Assembly (NCBI RefSeq): GCF_900100765.1
Contig: NZ_FNFO01000003.1
Span: 62,001 to 126,000, forward strand
Direction: 5' to 3'
DNA: 64,000 nt
Source: Catalinimonas alkaloidigena
GTDB lineage: Bacteria > Bacteroidota > Bacteroidia > Cytophagales > Flexibacteraceae
The position numbers and the translations under genes were made by a program. The notes below the pieces were generated by a model. That model did not search any database. It was not told the DNA's origin and saw nothing but the letters and a program-made list of their open reading frames with translations. This document shows, in pieces, positions 47,456 to 56,500 of the stretch. The stretch's first letter is position 1. Every line of letters begins with the position of its first letter.

Positions 47456-48499
47456 CTACGCCGTGACCGTCAGTCGGTTGACTTCCCGGCAGATCGCCTT
47501 GACCAGCCCCGGTCCTTCGTAGATAAAGCCCGTGTACAACTGCACCAGGGCCGCACCGGCCTCCAGTTTTTCCAGCGCGTCGTCGGGCGAAAAAATTCCC
47601 CCCACGCCCACAATCGGGAAAGCACCGCCCGACGTCCGATTCAGGTACCGGATCACCTCCGTGGCTCTTTCCCGCAACGGACGGCCACTTAGCCCTCCCA
47701 TGCCCATCTGTTCAACCTGCGAGGGCGGGGTTTCCAACCCCTCGCGACTGATGGTGGTGTTGGTGGCCACTACACCCGCCAGGTTCGTCTCCTGCACAAT
47801 CTCGATGATGTCGTCAAGCTGCGCTTCGTTCAGGTCGGGCGCAATTTTCAACAACACCGGTTTCGGCTGCAGCTGCGCCCGGTTCTCTTCCTGCAGCGTT
47901 TGCAACAGATGCAACAGTGGCGCTTTGTCTTGTAACGCCCGCAGGTTGGGGGTATTGGGCGAACTGACGTTGACCACGAAATAATCGACCACGTCGAAGA
48001 GTTTCTGGAAGGCAAACCGGTAATCGTCGGCGGCCGCGTCGTTCGGGGTGGTCTTGTTCTTGCCGATGTTTCCGCCAACAATCACGTCGGACTTGCGCAG
48101 GCGCAGGCGATTGGCCGCCGCCGCGACACCTTCGTTGTTGAAGCCCATGCGGTTGATCAGGGCGCCGTCGTGCGGCAACCGAAACAGCCGGGGCCGAGGG
48201 TTGCCCGGTTGGGGGCGGGGCGTTACCGTCCCGATTTCTACAAAGCCGAAGCCCAGGGCAGCCATCTCGTCGACAAGGCGGGCATTTTTATCAAAGCCGG
48301 CGGCCAGCCCTACCGGATTGGGAAAGCGGAGCCCGAACACGTCCCGACTCAGGCCGGGCCCGGTCAGCTGAGCCCAGCGGCGCACCAACTCCGACACGCC
48401 GGGCAGTTGCAACAGCGCTTTCAGCGCGTAGAACGTAAACTCGTGTGCCTGCTCCGGCGGCAGTTGAAACAGGAGAGGACGGATAAGCGATTTATACAA
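47456..48499 (-). CDS. pyrD: Dihydroorotate dehydrogenase, class 2 (quinone)
   Basis: Membrane-associated flavoenzyme oxidising dihydroorotate with quinone. The 347-residue product begins with the class-2 N-terminal amphipathic region ([23 protein letters not shown]). FMN and substrate motifs are visible: [52 protein letters not shown] with its catalytic-loop Ser, and [20 protein letters not shown]. Gaps to ftsK (32 bp) and xerD (20 bp) indicate one operon. Confidence 0.95.
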   Translation of the reverse strand: MYKSLIRPLLFQLPPEQAHEFTFYALKALLQLPGVSELVRRWAQLTGPGLSRDVFGLRFPNPVGLAAGFDKNARLVDEMAALGFGFVEIGTVTPRPQPGNPRPRLFRLPHDGALINRMGFNNEGVAAAANRLRLRKSDVIVGGNIGKNKTTPNDAAADDYRFAFQKLFDVVDYFVVNVSSPNTPNLRALQDKAPLLHLLQTLQEENRAQLQPKPVLLKIAPDLNEAQLDDIIEIVQETNLAGVVATNTTISREGLETPPSQVEQMGMGGLSGRPLRERATEVIRYLNRTSGGAFPIVGVGGIFSPDDALEKLEAGAALVQLYTGFIYEGPGLVKAICREVNRLTVTA

Positions 48500-48519
48500 A
48501 ACAGAACTTCGGTTTAAGG

Positions 48520-49425
48520 TTAGCTACGTGGGTGGTAATCCTGAATGACCTGCCGCAGGTATTCCACGTCCATATGAGTGTAAATTTCGGTCGTTACGAT
48601 CGATTCGTGGCCTAGCATCTCCTGAATGACGCGCAGGTCGGCGCCGCCTTCCAGCAGGTGTGTGGCAAACGAATGGCGAAACGTATGCGGGCTGATGTTT
48701 TTCTTGAGGCCGATTTTTTCCGCCAGTTTTTTAACAATGGCAAACACCATCACCCGCGTGAGCTTCGCACCGCGCCGGTTCAGAAACAGTACGGATTCGC
48801 TGCCGGGCTTGACTTCTTGCTGGTTCCGGATGTGTTCTTTGTACAGGTTGATGTACTTGATGGCATCGCCGCCGACCGGCACCAGCCGCTCTTTGTTGTT
48901 TTTGCCCAGCACCTTCATGAACCCGACGTCGAAGAAGAGGTTGTTGATCCGCAGGTCGATCAGTTCGGAAACGCGCAGGCCTGAACTATAAAGCGTTTCG
49001 AGCATGGCCCGGTTGCGCATCCCTTCCGGGGTAGACATGTCGATGGCGCCCAGCAGCTTCTCTACTTCGTGAAACTCGAGCACCTCCGGCAGTTTTTTGC
49101 CGCGCTGCGGCGCCTGAATCTGCGCCGAGGGGTCTTCCGGAATCACATTCTCCGAAACCAGGTATCGGAAAAAGGATTTGAGTCCCGAAAGCGTACGCGC
49201 CTGCGAGGGGGCAGTCATGCCCAGATTGTTAATGTAGACCAGAAAATTCTTGATGTCGCGCGTAGTGACCCGGTCGGGCGGGGTATCCTTCTGTTCGCTC
49301 AGGTCGAAAAACTGCTTCAGCTTGGTGACGTCGCGGACGTACGCCTCCACCGAGTTAGCCGACAGTGAGCGCTCTATCTGCAAGTAGTGCTGGTACTCCT
49401 GGATAATTTTAGTCCAATCCGACAT
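48520..49425 (-). CDS. xerD: Tyrosine recombinase XerD
   Basis: A 301-residue site-specific recombinase that resolves chromosome dimers at dif with XerC and FtsK. The SAM-like N-terminal domain (1-105) precedes the catalytic domain with R151 (SSGLRVSEL), K175 (GKNNKER), H247 and R250 (HTFRHSF), H273 (LGHES) and nucleophile Y282 (EIYTHM). The lack of any attachment site, phage gene or tRNA nearby supports a housekeeping role. XerC cannot be excluded from sequence alone. Start 28 bp after the upstream kinase-like gene, in the same operon. Confidence 0.9.
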   Translation of the reverse strand: MSDWTKIIQEYQHYLQIERSLSANSVEAYVRDVTKLKQFFDLSEQKDTPPDRVTTRDIKNFLVYINNLGMTAPSQARTLSGLKSFFRYLVSENVIPEDPSAQIQAPQRGKKLPEVLEFHEVEKLLGAIDMSTPEGMRNRAMLETLYSSGLRVSELIDLRINNLFFDVGFMKVLGKNNKERLVPVGGDAIKYINLYKEHIRNQQEVKPGSESVLFLNRRGAKLTRVMVFAIVKKLAEKIGLKKNISPHTFRHSFATHLLEGGADLRVIQEMLGHESIVTTEIYTHMDVEYLRQVIQDYHPRS

Positions 49426-49453
49426 AGGGAGGCGGAGGTTCGGGTACTTAAAG

Positions 49454-50338
49454 TTAAAGGTATTTTCTCAAAATGCGCTCAATGGCACTGGTATACGTTT
49501 CGCCGTTGGTATTGAGCAACACCAGCAACGGGTACAAATTGTACAGCGAGCGGCGTTCCTCAAAACCGGGCTCTAACGGAAAAATATTGTCGTAGGCCTC
49601 AAAAAAGGCTCTTTCGAATCGCCCGAGCAAGTGCGCGTACGCAATTTCGGCTTCGCGCAAGCCATAGTACGGTGCAGGCCCCAACAGCGACACGTACCCG
49701 TCTTCGCCGACCAGCACGTTACCGGCACGCAGATCGCCGTGTAAAAGTGCGGGTTTTTCGCGAGGAATGAGTTGCGGCAGGCGTTCGAACAGCTTTTCCA
49801 GACGCGCCAGCGTCTCGGTCGAGATCAGATGACGGTAATGTGCCAGTCCGGCCTGCGCGCGCAGTCGCTTCTCGATCCAGAACCGGATACCGTCCTGATC
49901 GAGCGCATTGTCCTGCCGCAAGCCGCACAAGTACGTATCGAAATGCAAGCCAAAGGTGGGATGGGTCCGAATGTGCAACTCGGCCAGTTGCTCGCCCAGC
50001 ACGCTGGAAAAATCGGGCCGGGGATAGTTTTCGTACAGAAATTCCAGCAACAGGTAGGTATGCTGGCCACTCTGCCCGTGGCCAATCACCTCGGGCAGGC
50101 GAATCACGTCCGTCTTCCGCAAGAGTTGCAGGCTTTGCGCCTCCGCCTCCACCACCTGAATGGACACTGCTTCGCTCCATTTCAGAAAAAAAGGTCCGGC
50201 ATCGGTTCCCAGGCGTACGGCCTGCCAGGTGGGGTTACTCCCCAGCAGTTGAAAATCCAGTACCTCGACATTTCGCCCTAACTGTTCCAACAGTATTGTT
50301 TCGAAGAACGGCGTAGGGTCCGCATCTGGTGTCATCAT
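49454..50338 (-). CDS. Fructosamine-3-kinase family protein with degenerate metal site
   Basis: A 294-residue member of the fructosamine/ribulosamine-3-kinase family, which phosphorylates sugars attached to protein lysines and triggers deglycation. Visible are K53 (FFLKW), E66 (VVEAEAQSL), the catalytic loop LLHGDLRAGN with D202 and N207, and the family ending FEAYDNIFPLEPGFEERRSLYNLYPLL. Unusually the metal-binding Asp of the DPA motif is Gly (LLGPAPYYG, G220), and the loop has R where W is common. The protein may be inactive or altered. Its ATG overlaps the end of the LMW phosphatase gene by 4 bp, so the two act together. Confidence 0.85.
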   Translation of the reverse strand: MMTPDADPTPFFETILLEQLGRNVEVLDFQLLGSNPTWQAVRLGTDAGPFFLKWSEAVSIQVVEAEAQSLQLLRKTDVIRLPEVIGHGQSGQHTYLLLEFLYENYPRPDFSSVLGEQLAELHIRTHPTFGLHFDTYLCGLRQDNALDQDGIRFWIEKRLRAQAGLAHYRHLISTETLARLEKLFERLPQLIPREKPALLHGDLRAGNVLVGEDGYVSLLGPAPYYGLREAEIAYAHLLGRFERAFFEAYDNIFPLEPGFEERRSLYNLYPLLVLLNTNGETYTSAIERILRKYL

Positions 50339-50838
50339 ACCTTCCCATTTGGACGCAGTGCATACTTTTCCATCAGGAACGCAAGCAGACGTTGGCCTGA
50401 GCGTTCCAGCATGCGCGCTACGTTTTCGAAGCCATCCTGCCCTCCGAAATAAGGATCGGGCACCTGCCCATCTTCGGGTTGAGGATCGAAATCACGCATC
50501 AAAACAAGCTTGTCTTGGTACTTTTCCGCCGAGGGCAATTTCCGAATCTCCGTCAGGTTAGCGCGGTCCATGGCGACGATCAGATCAAAAATTTCCAAAT
50601 CTTCCGTTAAAATTTGACGTGCCCGGTGTGTAAGGTTTAAGCCTCGTTTCGCAGCCGTAGCGCGCATGCGTTCGTCTGCCAACTCGCCAATGTGGTAACG
50701 GGAGGTTCCGGAAGAATCGATCGTGATCTGTTCTGATACCTGTGCTTGCTCTACCAGATGTCGAAATATGCCTTCTGCCATAGGCGAACGACAAATATTT
50801 CCTAAGCAAACAAATAACACTCGAACGGGAGATGCCAT
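50335..50838 (-). CDS. Low-molecular-weight protein tyrosine phosphatase family
   Basis: A 167-residue cytosolic phosphatase. The P-loop FVCLGNICRSPMAE supplies nucleophile C11 and R17; the general acid is D128 in VPDPYFGG. The family includes protein-tyrosine phosphatases and, when encoded beside fructosamine-kinase homologues, enzymes proposed to dephosphorylate ribulosamine 5-phosphate-type adducts so that the kinase can act. The 4-bp overlap with the kinase-like gene supports that pairing. It is the first gene of the minus-strand run that continues to lolA. Confidence 0.92.
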   Translation of the reverse strand: MASPVRVLFVCLGNICRSPMAEGIFRHLVEQAQVSEQITIDSSGTSRYHIGELADERMRATAAKRGLNLTHRARQILTEDLEIFDLIVAMDRANLTEIRKLPSAEKYQDKLVLMRDFDPQPEDGQVPDPYFGGQDGFENVARMLERSGQRLLAFLMEKYALRPNGKV

Positions 50839-50955
50839 ACTTATGGTTTATCAACAATGCCCGGCAAGGGCGTAAGTTTTTTTTAAGAAATAGATAGCTG
50901 CCAAGAGGTTACCATTTTAGTGGTCTATCGTATATACCTCTGATGTGTTTTAGCA

Positions 50956-50963
50956 TATATTTG
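50956..50963 (+). promoter_or_regulatory. Candidate -7 box (TATATTTG) before the 75-residue protein gene
   Basis: Perfect TAnnTTTG about 75 bp before the ATG at 51040. No clear -33 TTG at the expected distance. Confidence 0.35.
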
Positions 50964-51039
50964 CGACGCCTACGCTCGATCCCACCATTTGCTCCACCAC
51001 TTGTCAGGTTCATTACAGTAGTTGGCTAACCCCATAGTT

Positions 51040-51267
51040 ATGACGGCTAAAAAGCGCACGGATGTGTCTTTTGTACTTAAGGTTTTAACGCTTTTCTTCT
51101 TGCTAGCGCTCGGCATGTGGAAGAACCAAGATTTAAAATCAGATACTACACTCTCTCAGGAAGGGGATCTGTTTCATCCCTTTGACTTGCAGACTTCTGC
51201 CCCTGCTGATGCAATATACGGCGAAGTTACAGCAACTGCCGGTACTGCATCGCCCACACTAGAGTAG
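51040..51267 (+). CDS. Small single-TM protein, unknown function
   Basis: A 75-residue protein, not recognised. MTAKKRTDVSF is a basic N-terminus, then one hydrophobic helix (about residues 12-28, VLKVLTLFFLLALGMWK), then a polar, acidic C-terminal part (about 30-75) rich in Thr, Ala and Asp. It could be an anchored or secreted small protein. I chose the ATG at 51040 over a TTG at 51022. A candidate promoter box lies upstream, and a 176-bp gap separates it from the DUF2911 gene, which has its own promoter. No neighbour suggests a function. Confidence 0.5.
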   Translation: MTAKKRTDVSFVLKVLTLFFLLALGMWKNQDLKSDTTLSQEGDLFHPFDLQTSAPADAIYGEVTATAGTASPTLE

Positions 51268-51375
51268 GTTCCCTCTCCTGGCGTCCACACAACGCCACTT
51301 GCCTTTCCCGGAATTTCACTCCCGCTACGGAACGGTCTGCCGCGGTAGAATAGCACGAAATTCGGATTGTGATGC

Positions 51376-51404
51376 TTGCCTCAACAGGTTAGGCAGTATT
51401 TTTG
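51376..51404 (+). promoter_or_regulatory. Bacteroidota-type promoter of the DUF2911 gene
   Basis: TTG (51376-51378), 18-bp spacer, TATTTTTG (51397-51404), 40 bp before the ATG. Confidence 0.6.
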
Positions 51405-51443
51405 TAAGTCCTAATGCTTTATCACTCACAATCCGCTGAATTC

Positions 51444-51998
51444 ATGAAAAGAGCGCTGCTTCCGTTTGTTATTCTATCCCTCTTTTGCATAGCCCACCTC
51501 TCGGCACAAAGCATCAACCCCAAGTCGCGGGTCAGTCAGATCGCGCTGGCGACGTATAAAAGTCCTGAAGGCTACTTGAAGATTCATTACGGTCAACCTT
51601 ACCGGAAAGACCGGGCCATTTTCGGGGCGTTGGTGCCTTACCACCAGGTATGGCGAACCGGTGCTAACGAGGCGACCGAGCTGACCACTACGTCCGACCT
51701 GCTCATTGGCAACAAAGAGCTTAAGGCAGGCACCTACTCGGTCTACACCATTCCGCAACCCAACCGGTGGACGATCATCCTGAACAGCGATTTAGGGGCC
51801 TGGGGGGCGTATGAATATACTCCTAAAAAAGATGTCTTGCGTTTCGAAGTTCCTGTGGGCCATACGCCGGAAACCTACGAGGCCTTTACCATCAACATTC
51901 TGGGTGATGGGCCCGAAGCGGAGATCCAAATGATGTGGGAGCAGACATTTGTGAGCATCCCGGTAAAAATTCTGGGAGCAACTGCCTCCGCTCCCTGA
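51444..51998 (+). CDS. DUF2911 family exported protein
   Basis: A 184-residue protein. Signal peptide (LLPFVILSLFCIAHLSAQS) followed by a DUF2911 domain with the hallmark order GYLKIHYGQPYRKDRAIFGALVPYHQVWRTGANEATELTTTSDLLIGNK split over about residues 45-95, then GTYSVYTIP and a C-terminal TFVSIPVKI. The family is common in Bacteroidota; no function is established. The start was set at the ATG at 51444, which begins the signal peptide; the 10-residue upstream extension is not supported. It has its own promoter and a strong terminator. Confidence 0.88.
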   Translation: MKRALLPFVILSLFCIAHLSAQSINPKSRVSQIALATYKSPEGYLKIHYGQPYRKDRAIFGALVPYHQVWRTGANEATELTTTSDLLIGNKELKAGTYSVYTIPQPNRWTIILNSDLGAWGAYEYTPKKDVLRFEVPVGHTPETYEAFTINILGDGPEAEIQMMWEQTFVSIPVKILGATASAP

Positions 51999-52016
51999 CA
52001 CGCCATTTTACCTTGT

Positions 52017-52062
52017 TAATCGAAAAAGCCCGCTGCAGAACTGCAGCGGGCTTTTTCGATTA
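52017..52062. terminator. 22-bp perfect bidirectional terminator
   Basis: The arms at 52017-52038 and 52041-52062 are exact complements (core GAAAAAGCCCGCTGCAG), with only AA between them. It lies between convergent genes (DUF2911 and phoH) and has T-runs on both strands within the stem. Confidence 0.85.
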
Positions 52063-52070
52063 CGTAACGG

Positions 52071-53072
52071 TTATTCGACCGGTGTGCTTTTGGGCAACGG
52101 CTTGGGGCGGGGCTTCTCCGGGTTGTCTTGCCCTTCGGCGGCCCGGTCGTAGGCTTCGATGATCCGCTTGACGAGCCGGTGCCGTACAACATCCTCGCCA
52201 TCCAGATGGACGAACGAAATGCCTTTGACATCTTTCAGGATGTGAAGCGCCTCCAGCAACCCCGATTTCTGCTGCCGCGGCAAGTCGACCTGCGAGGCAT
52301 CACCCGTAATGATCGCCTTTGAGTTAGGACCCATCCGCGTCAGAAACATCTTGATTTGCATCGGCGTTGTGTTCTGCGCCTCGTCGAGCAGAATGAAAGC
52401 GTTGTGCAGCGTTCGGCCGCGCATGTACGCCAGGGGGGCAATTTCAATCACCCGGTTCTCCTGATAGTACTTGAGCTTTTCGGCAGGCACCATGTCGTCC
52501 AGGGCATCGTAGATGGGGCGCAGGTAGGGGTCGATTTTTTCTTTCATATCACCCGGCAGAAAACCCAGATTTTCGCCCGCTTCAACGGCGGGCCGCGTGA
52601 TGATGATCTTCTTCACCTCCTTATTTTTCAGCGCGCGCACGGCCATGGCCACCGAGATGTACGTCTTGCCGGTACCGGCCGGCCCCACGGCAAACACCAG
52701 ATCGTGGCGGCGTACCGCTTCGACCAACTTTTGTTGATTGACCGTTTTGGGTTTGATGATGACGCCTTTGGTACCGTAGATAATGGTATCTTCCAACAAC
52801 TCATTTTCGATGCGCTCTTCGTCCCGGCGGATGTAGCTCTGGACATTTTCCTGGGTCAGGCGTCCAAAGTGATTGTAGTGTTCGAGCAACGCATTCAGGA
52901 TGTCGTTGATCTTCATAATCTCGGGTGCGGTACCCTTGATACGAATTTCGTTTCCTCGCGAGATAATCTTGCTTTGAGGAAACGCGGACGCAATTTCGTT
53001 GATGTTCTGGTTGGCAACACCCAAGAAGTCCACCAGCGATACATTATCCAGCGTAATGACTTTTTCTACCAA
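52071..53072 (-). CDS. phoH: PhoH-like ATPase
   Basis: A 333-residue P-loop protein. An N-terminal KH-like segment (about 1-75, with the RGNEIRIKGTAPEIMKINDIL stretch) precedes the PhoH ATPase domain with Walker A GPAGTGKT (about 136-143) and Walker B FILLDEAQNTT. The C-terminus is Pro/Lys-rich (PEKPRPKPLPKSTPVE). PhoH proteins are linked to RNA handling, and some co-occur with YbeY/YbeZ; no ybeY is adjacent here. The exact biochemical role is open. Confidence 0.93.
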   Translation of the reverse strand: MVEKVITLDNVSLVDFLGVANQNINEIASAFPQSKIISRGNEIRIKGTAPEIMKINDILNALLEHYNHFGRLTQENVQSYIRRDEERIENELLEDTIIYGTKGVIIKPKTVNQQKLVEAVRRHDLVFAVGPAGTGKTYISVAMAVRALKNKEVKKIIITRPAVEAGENLGFLPGDMKEKIDPYLRPIYDALDDMVPAEKLKYYQENRVIEIAPLAYMRGRTLHNAFILLDEAQNTTPMQIKMFLTRMGPNSKAIITGDASQVDLPRQQKSGLLEALHILKDVKGISFVHLDGEDVVRHRLVKRIIEAYDRAAEGQDNPEKPRPKPLPKSTPVE

Positions 53073-53297
53073 GCGGTTGTGGATTTAAGTGAATATGTTT
53101 TACCCTTTGAAACGTTGCAAGAAATTAGAAAAATTCCCCACCATAATCAAAAGCCTACGTCAGTAATTACGCGACCGGCCGCAAATAGGTAATTTCATCT
53201 TTACGAAGTTTTATAAATTCTCTTTTATTTGATGTTGTGGCATGACAAGAGGGCATCAGCATAGGCCCTTTTCCACACTACCCCTAATCCTAACCGC

Positions 53298-53594
53298 ATG
53301 GTAATTCGCATTGTACGGCTGGTTTTTCGTGAAGATAGCGTCGAGGAATTTCTCCGGATTTTTCAGCGTACCTCTCCCCATATTCGTCATTTCGAAGGGT
53401 GCCAGCACCTGGAGCTGCTACACGATTGCACCCATCCGCATGTGTACTACACGTATAGCTACTGGGAGTCGGAAGCGGCCCTGGAGCAGTACCGGCATTC
53501 GCCCCTCTTCAAGCAAACCTGGGCAGAGACCCGTCAGCTTTTCGGCGGCAGGCCCTCAGCACATTCGGTACAGCGCGTCACGCAGGTTACCTAA
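53298..53594 (+). CDS. Antibiotic-biosynthesis-monooxygenase (ABM) domain protein
   Basis: A 98-residue single ferredoxin-like domain protein. Its MVIRIVRLVFREDSVEEFLRIFQ opening, central HLELLHDCTHPHVYYTYSYWESEAALEQYRHSPLFK and short C-terminal helix are the ABM/dimeric alpha-beta barrel pattern. Members are quinol monooxygenases, haem oxygenases or simple stress proteins, and the substrate is not predictable. Its 3' end overlaps the convergent giant kinase gene by 8 bp. Confidence 0.8.
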   Translation: MVIRIVRLVFREDSVEEFLRIFQRTSPHIRHFEGCQHLELLHDCTHPHVYYTYSYWESEAALEQYRHSPLFKQTWAETRQLFGGRPSAHSVQRVTQVT

Positions 53595-56500
53595 GCACTT
53601 CCCGCACAGCCGGCTCAGACGTCGGGGTAGTTTGTGGCGTTAAGTTGGGCAGTTTGATTTTGAACGCCGTGCCCACGCCTGGCGTAGACGTGACGACGAT
53701 CTGTCCCTTGAGTTTTTCGATCACCTGCTTGGTGATGTAAAGCCCCAGACCCGAGCCGTACGACTCTTCCGAAGCGCGGAAAAACATCTCGAAAATGCGG
53801 TCGAGGTGTTTCTGGTCGATGCCTTTCCCGTTGTCTTCCACCACGATCTGGGCATACTCCTGCTTTTGGTTGACCATCACTTTCACGAACGAATCGGGGG
53901 CCGTTACTTTCTGGTACTTCACCGCGTTGGACACCAGGTTTTGCATCACAATGGCCAGGCGCCTCGGGTCAGAATAAAAATCGTATTCGCGGTTCACTTC
54001 CACGGTGCATTGGATCTTGTCCGCGTGGTCCATGTACCGCAGATTTTCGACCGTATCGTTCAGCAAGTGTTCGAAATCAATCCGTTCGGCTTTTACTTCC
54101 AGGCGGGTATTCCGGGAGAAGTTCGTCAGATCGATGATGAAGGTATCGAGTTTATTGACCGACTTTTCGATGAGATTCAGGAACTTGAGTCGTTCTTCCG
54201 CGTTATCCTCAATCTTCGAAATATTCAGCAATCCCAGGATAGAACGTAGCGGCGCCCGCAAGTCGTGAGAAGCCCGGTACACAAAGCTATCCAGCTCGAA
54301 GTTGGTCCGCTTCAGTTCGTCTTCCCATATTTTTCGTTGGGTGATGTCGTGCCCGAACACCGTCAGGCCGCTAATCTCTCCCTCTTTCGAGAAAATCGGG
54401 TTAAAGGAAATTTCCAGGTCGATGCTTCGCGTCGGCAGCTCGTAATGAAACTCTTTTTGCATCGTTTCGCCGGCCAGCGTCCGCGTGAAAATCTTCTTCC
54501 AACTGTTGAAATAAAGCGGCGGAATGTATTCGCCCAAGTTTTTACCTTTCTCCAACTCCACGCCAAACCCCACCTGACAGAGCTCCTGGAAAGGCGTATT
54601 CAGCGTCATGATGTTGAAGCTACTGTCGAGGGAGTAGATGATATCCGAGGTGTTTTCGATCAGCGCGCTCAGGTTGGCCTCGTTGTGCCGCAGTTCCAGC
54701 TCGGCCTGCTTGCGTTTCGAAATATCTTTGGCAAACACGCTGACGCCTGCAACCGCCTCGTTGCTCCCGAAAATGGGGTTGAACGACACTTCAAAGTTCA
54801 TCACCCGCTCGTCGGCCAGGACGTGGTCAAACTCGATGTAAAAGCGTTCGCCCGCCAAGGCACGTTGGTAATGCTCCTGCCAGAACAAAGTGCTTTTCTG
54901 AGAGCTGGCTTCCTGGATGTTGTCGCCCAGTGCGGCTTTTACGCCGTAGACCTCGGGCATAAAGAACTTGCTGGCAATGGTATTGAGGGCGATCAGTTCG
55001 TAGTGATGGTTGATTGCCCAAATGCTGTCGGTAGTGTTCTCGATGAGCGCACTCAGGTTGGCCTGGCTTTCGGTCAGTGCCTGCATGGTCGAGATCCGTT
55101 CCAGTTCTGCGGCAGCCCGGATCGAGAAGATTTTCAAGATCGATTCGGCAATCTGGCTGTTGAACAGGGGTTTGCTGTCTTCTACATAAAGTACGCCCAC
55201 CGCACGACGGCGGCTGTCCAGCAACTGAATGCCCATAAAGGTGCGAATCGTATCCGCTACATCCGGTCGGTTTTCCAGCTCTCCGTCACTCATGTAGACA
55301 AAGCCCTCCTCCAGGATGGTGCGACAAATGCTGTCGTTTAGTGCAAACTGGTAATTGGGCAACGTCTGCCCATCCCGAAATACTGCCAGCGTCGTTACGT
55401 CGGGAGCGCCTTTGGTGACGTCCTCGATCTTCGCAATAACGGCGTTGTTTACTTGCAGGTACGCCGCCAGGTTCTCGACCAGCGAAATAAAGAATTGCTC
55501 GCCAATGGCACCCGATACCCCCCGCACAATGTTACGCAAGATTTCCTCGGCCATCTTCCGGTCCGTGATGTCGTTCAGGATGCCGATGAAGTGGGTGAGC
55601 TGCTTTTTGTGGTTGTAAACAGGCGACAGATTGAATTCCTGCCACCGCTCCTGTTCGCCGTTGGTTTGATGAAACAGCACACTGCACTCCTCCTGCTGCT
55701 GAATGGCCCGGCTCAACAGCGCGAACGCTTCGTTGCGTTCAGAATCGTCGTTCCCCTGATTCAACTGGCGATTCAGGACTTGTAGTAATGGTTCCTGCGC
55801 CGTTCCCCGGAATACGCGGTTGCTGTAGATGACCTGGTGCGCAGGAGGACGGGCTTCGGCGATGACAATGCCGTTGTTGCTGGTATCGATGGCGCGCTGC
55901 AACAACCGAAGGTTTTCCTGTTGCAGGTACCGCTCCGTGACCTCACGTGTGTTGACCACGATTCCCTGCACTTCGTCTACGTCGAGCAGATTGCTGAATA
56001 CCGACTCCACGTAAACATAAGTATCGTCTGCACGGCAGAAACGGTATTCCAGCGTTGAGGTCTCTTCCTTCGCCAGAATTTGCCCGAACAGCTTGTCTAA
56101 CGTCGCCCGGTCTTCCGGATGCACTAAATCGCGCCAGCATTGCTCGTTCAGCTCCATCGCGTCGTACCCCAGATAACGGTAGGTTGACTCACTGGTGTAG
56201 CTCACATATCCCTCTTCGTTCAACACCGTCGTGATGTCGGACGAGTTCTGGACGAGCGAACGGAAGCGGGCTTCGCTCTCGGCCAGAGCCAGTTCGGTAT
56301 TTTTCCGATCCTGAATGTCGAGTGCCGTGAAACAGATGCTGGTGATTTCTTTGTGCTGATTATATACCGGCAGAAAGCTTACCTCAAGCCACAACTGCGA
56401 TCCGAAAGGCGTGCTAACCGATTTTTCCAGGGAGATGTAGCGCCCGCGCGCCGCCTCCTGAAACCGCTTTTTGAAGCCGTCGGTCCACTCCGGCATCAGG

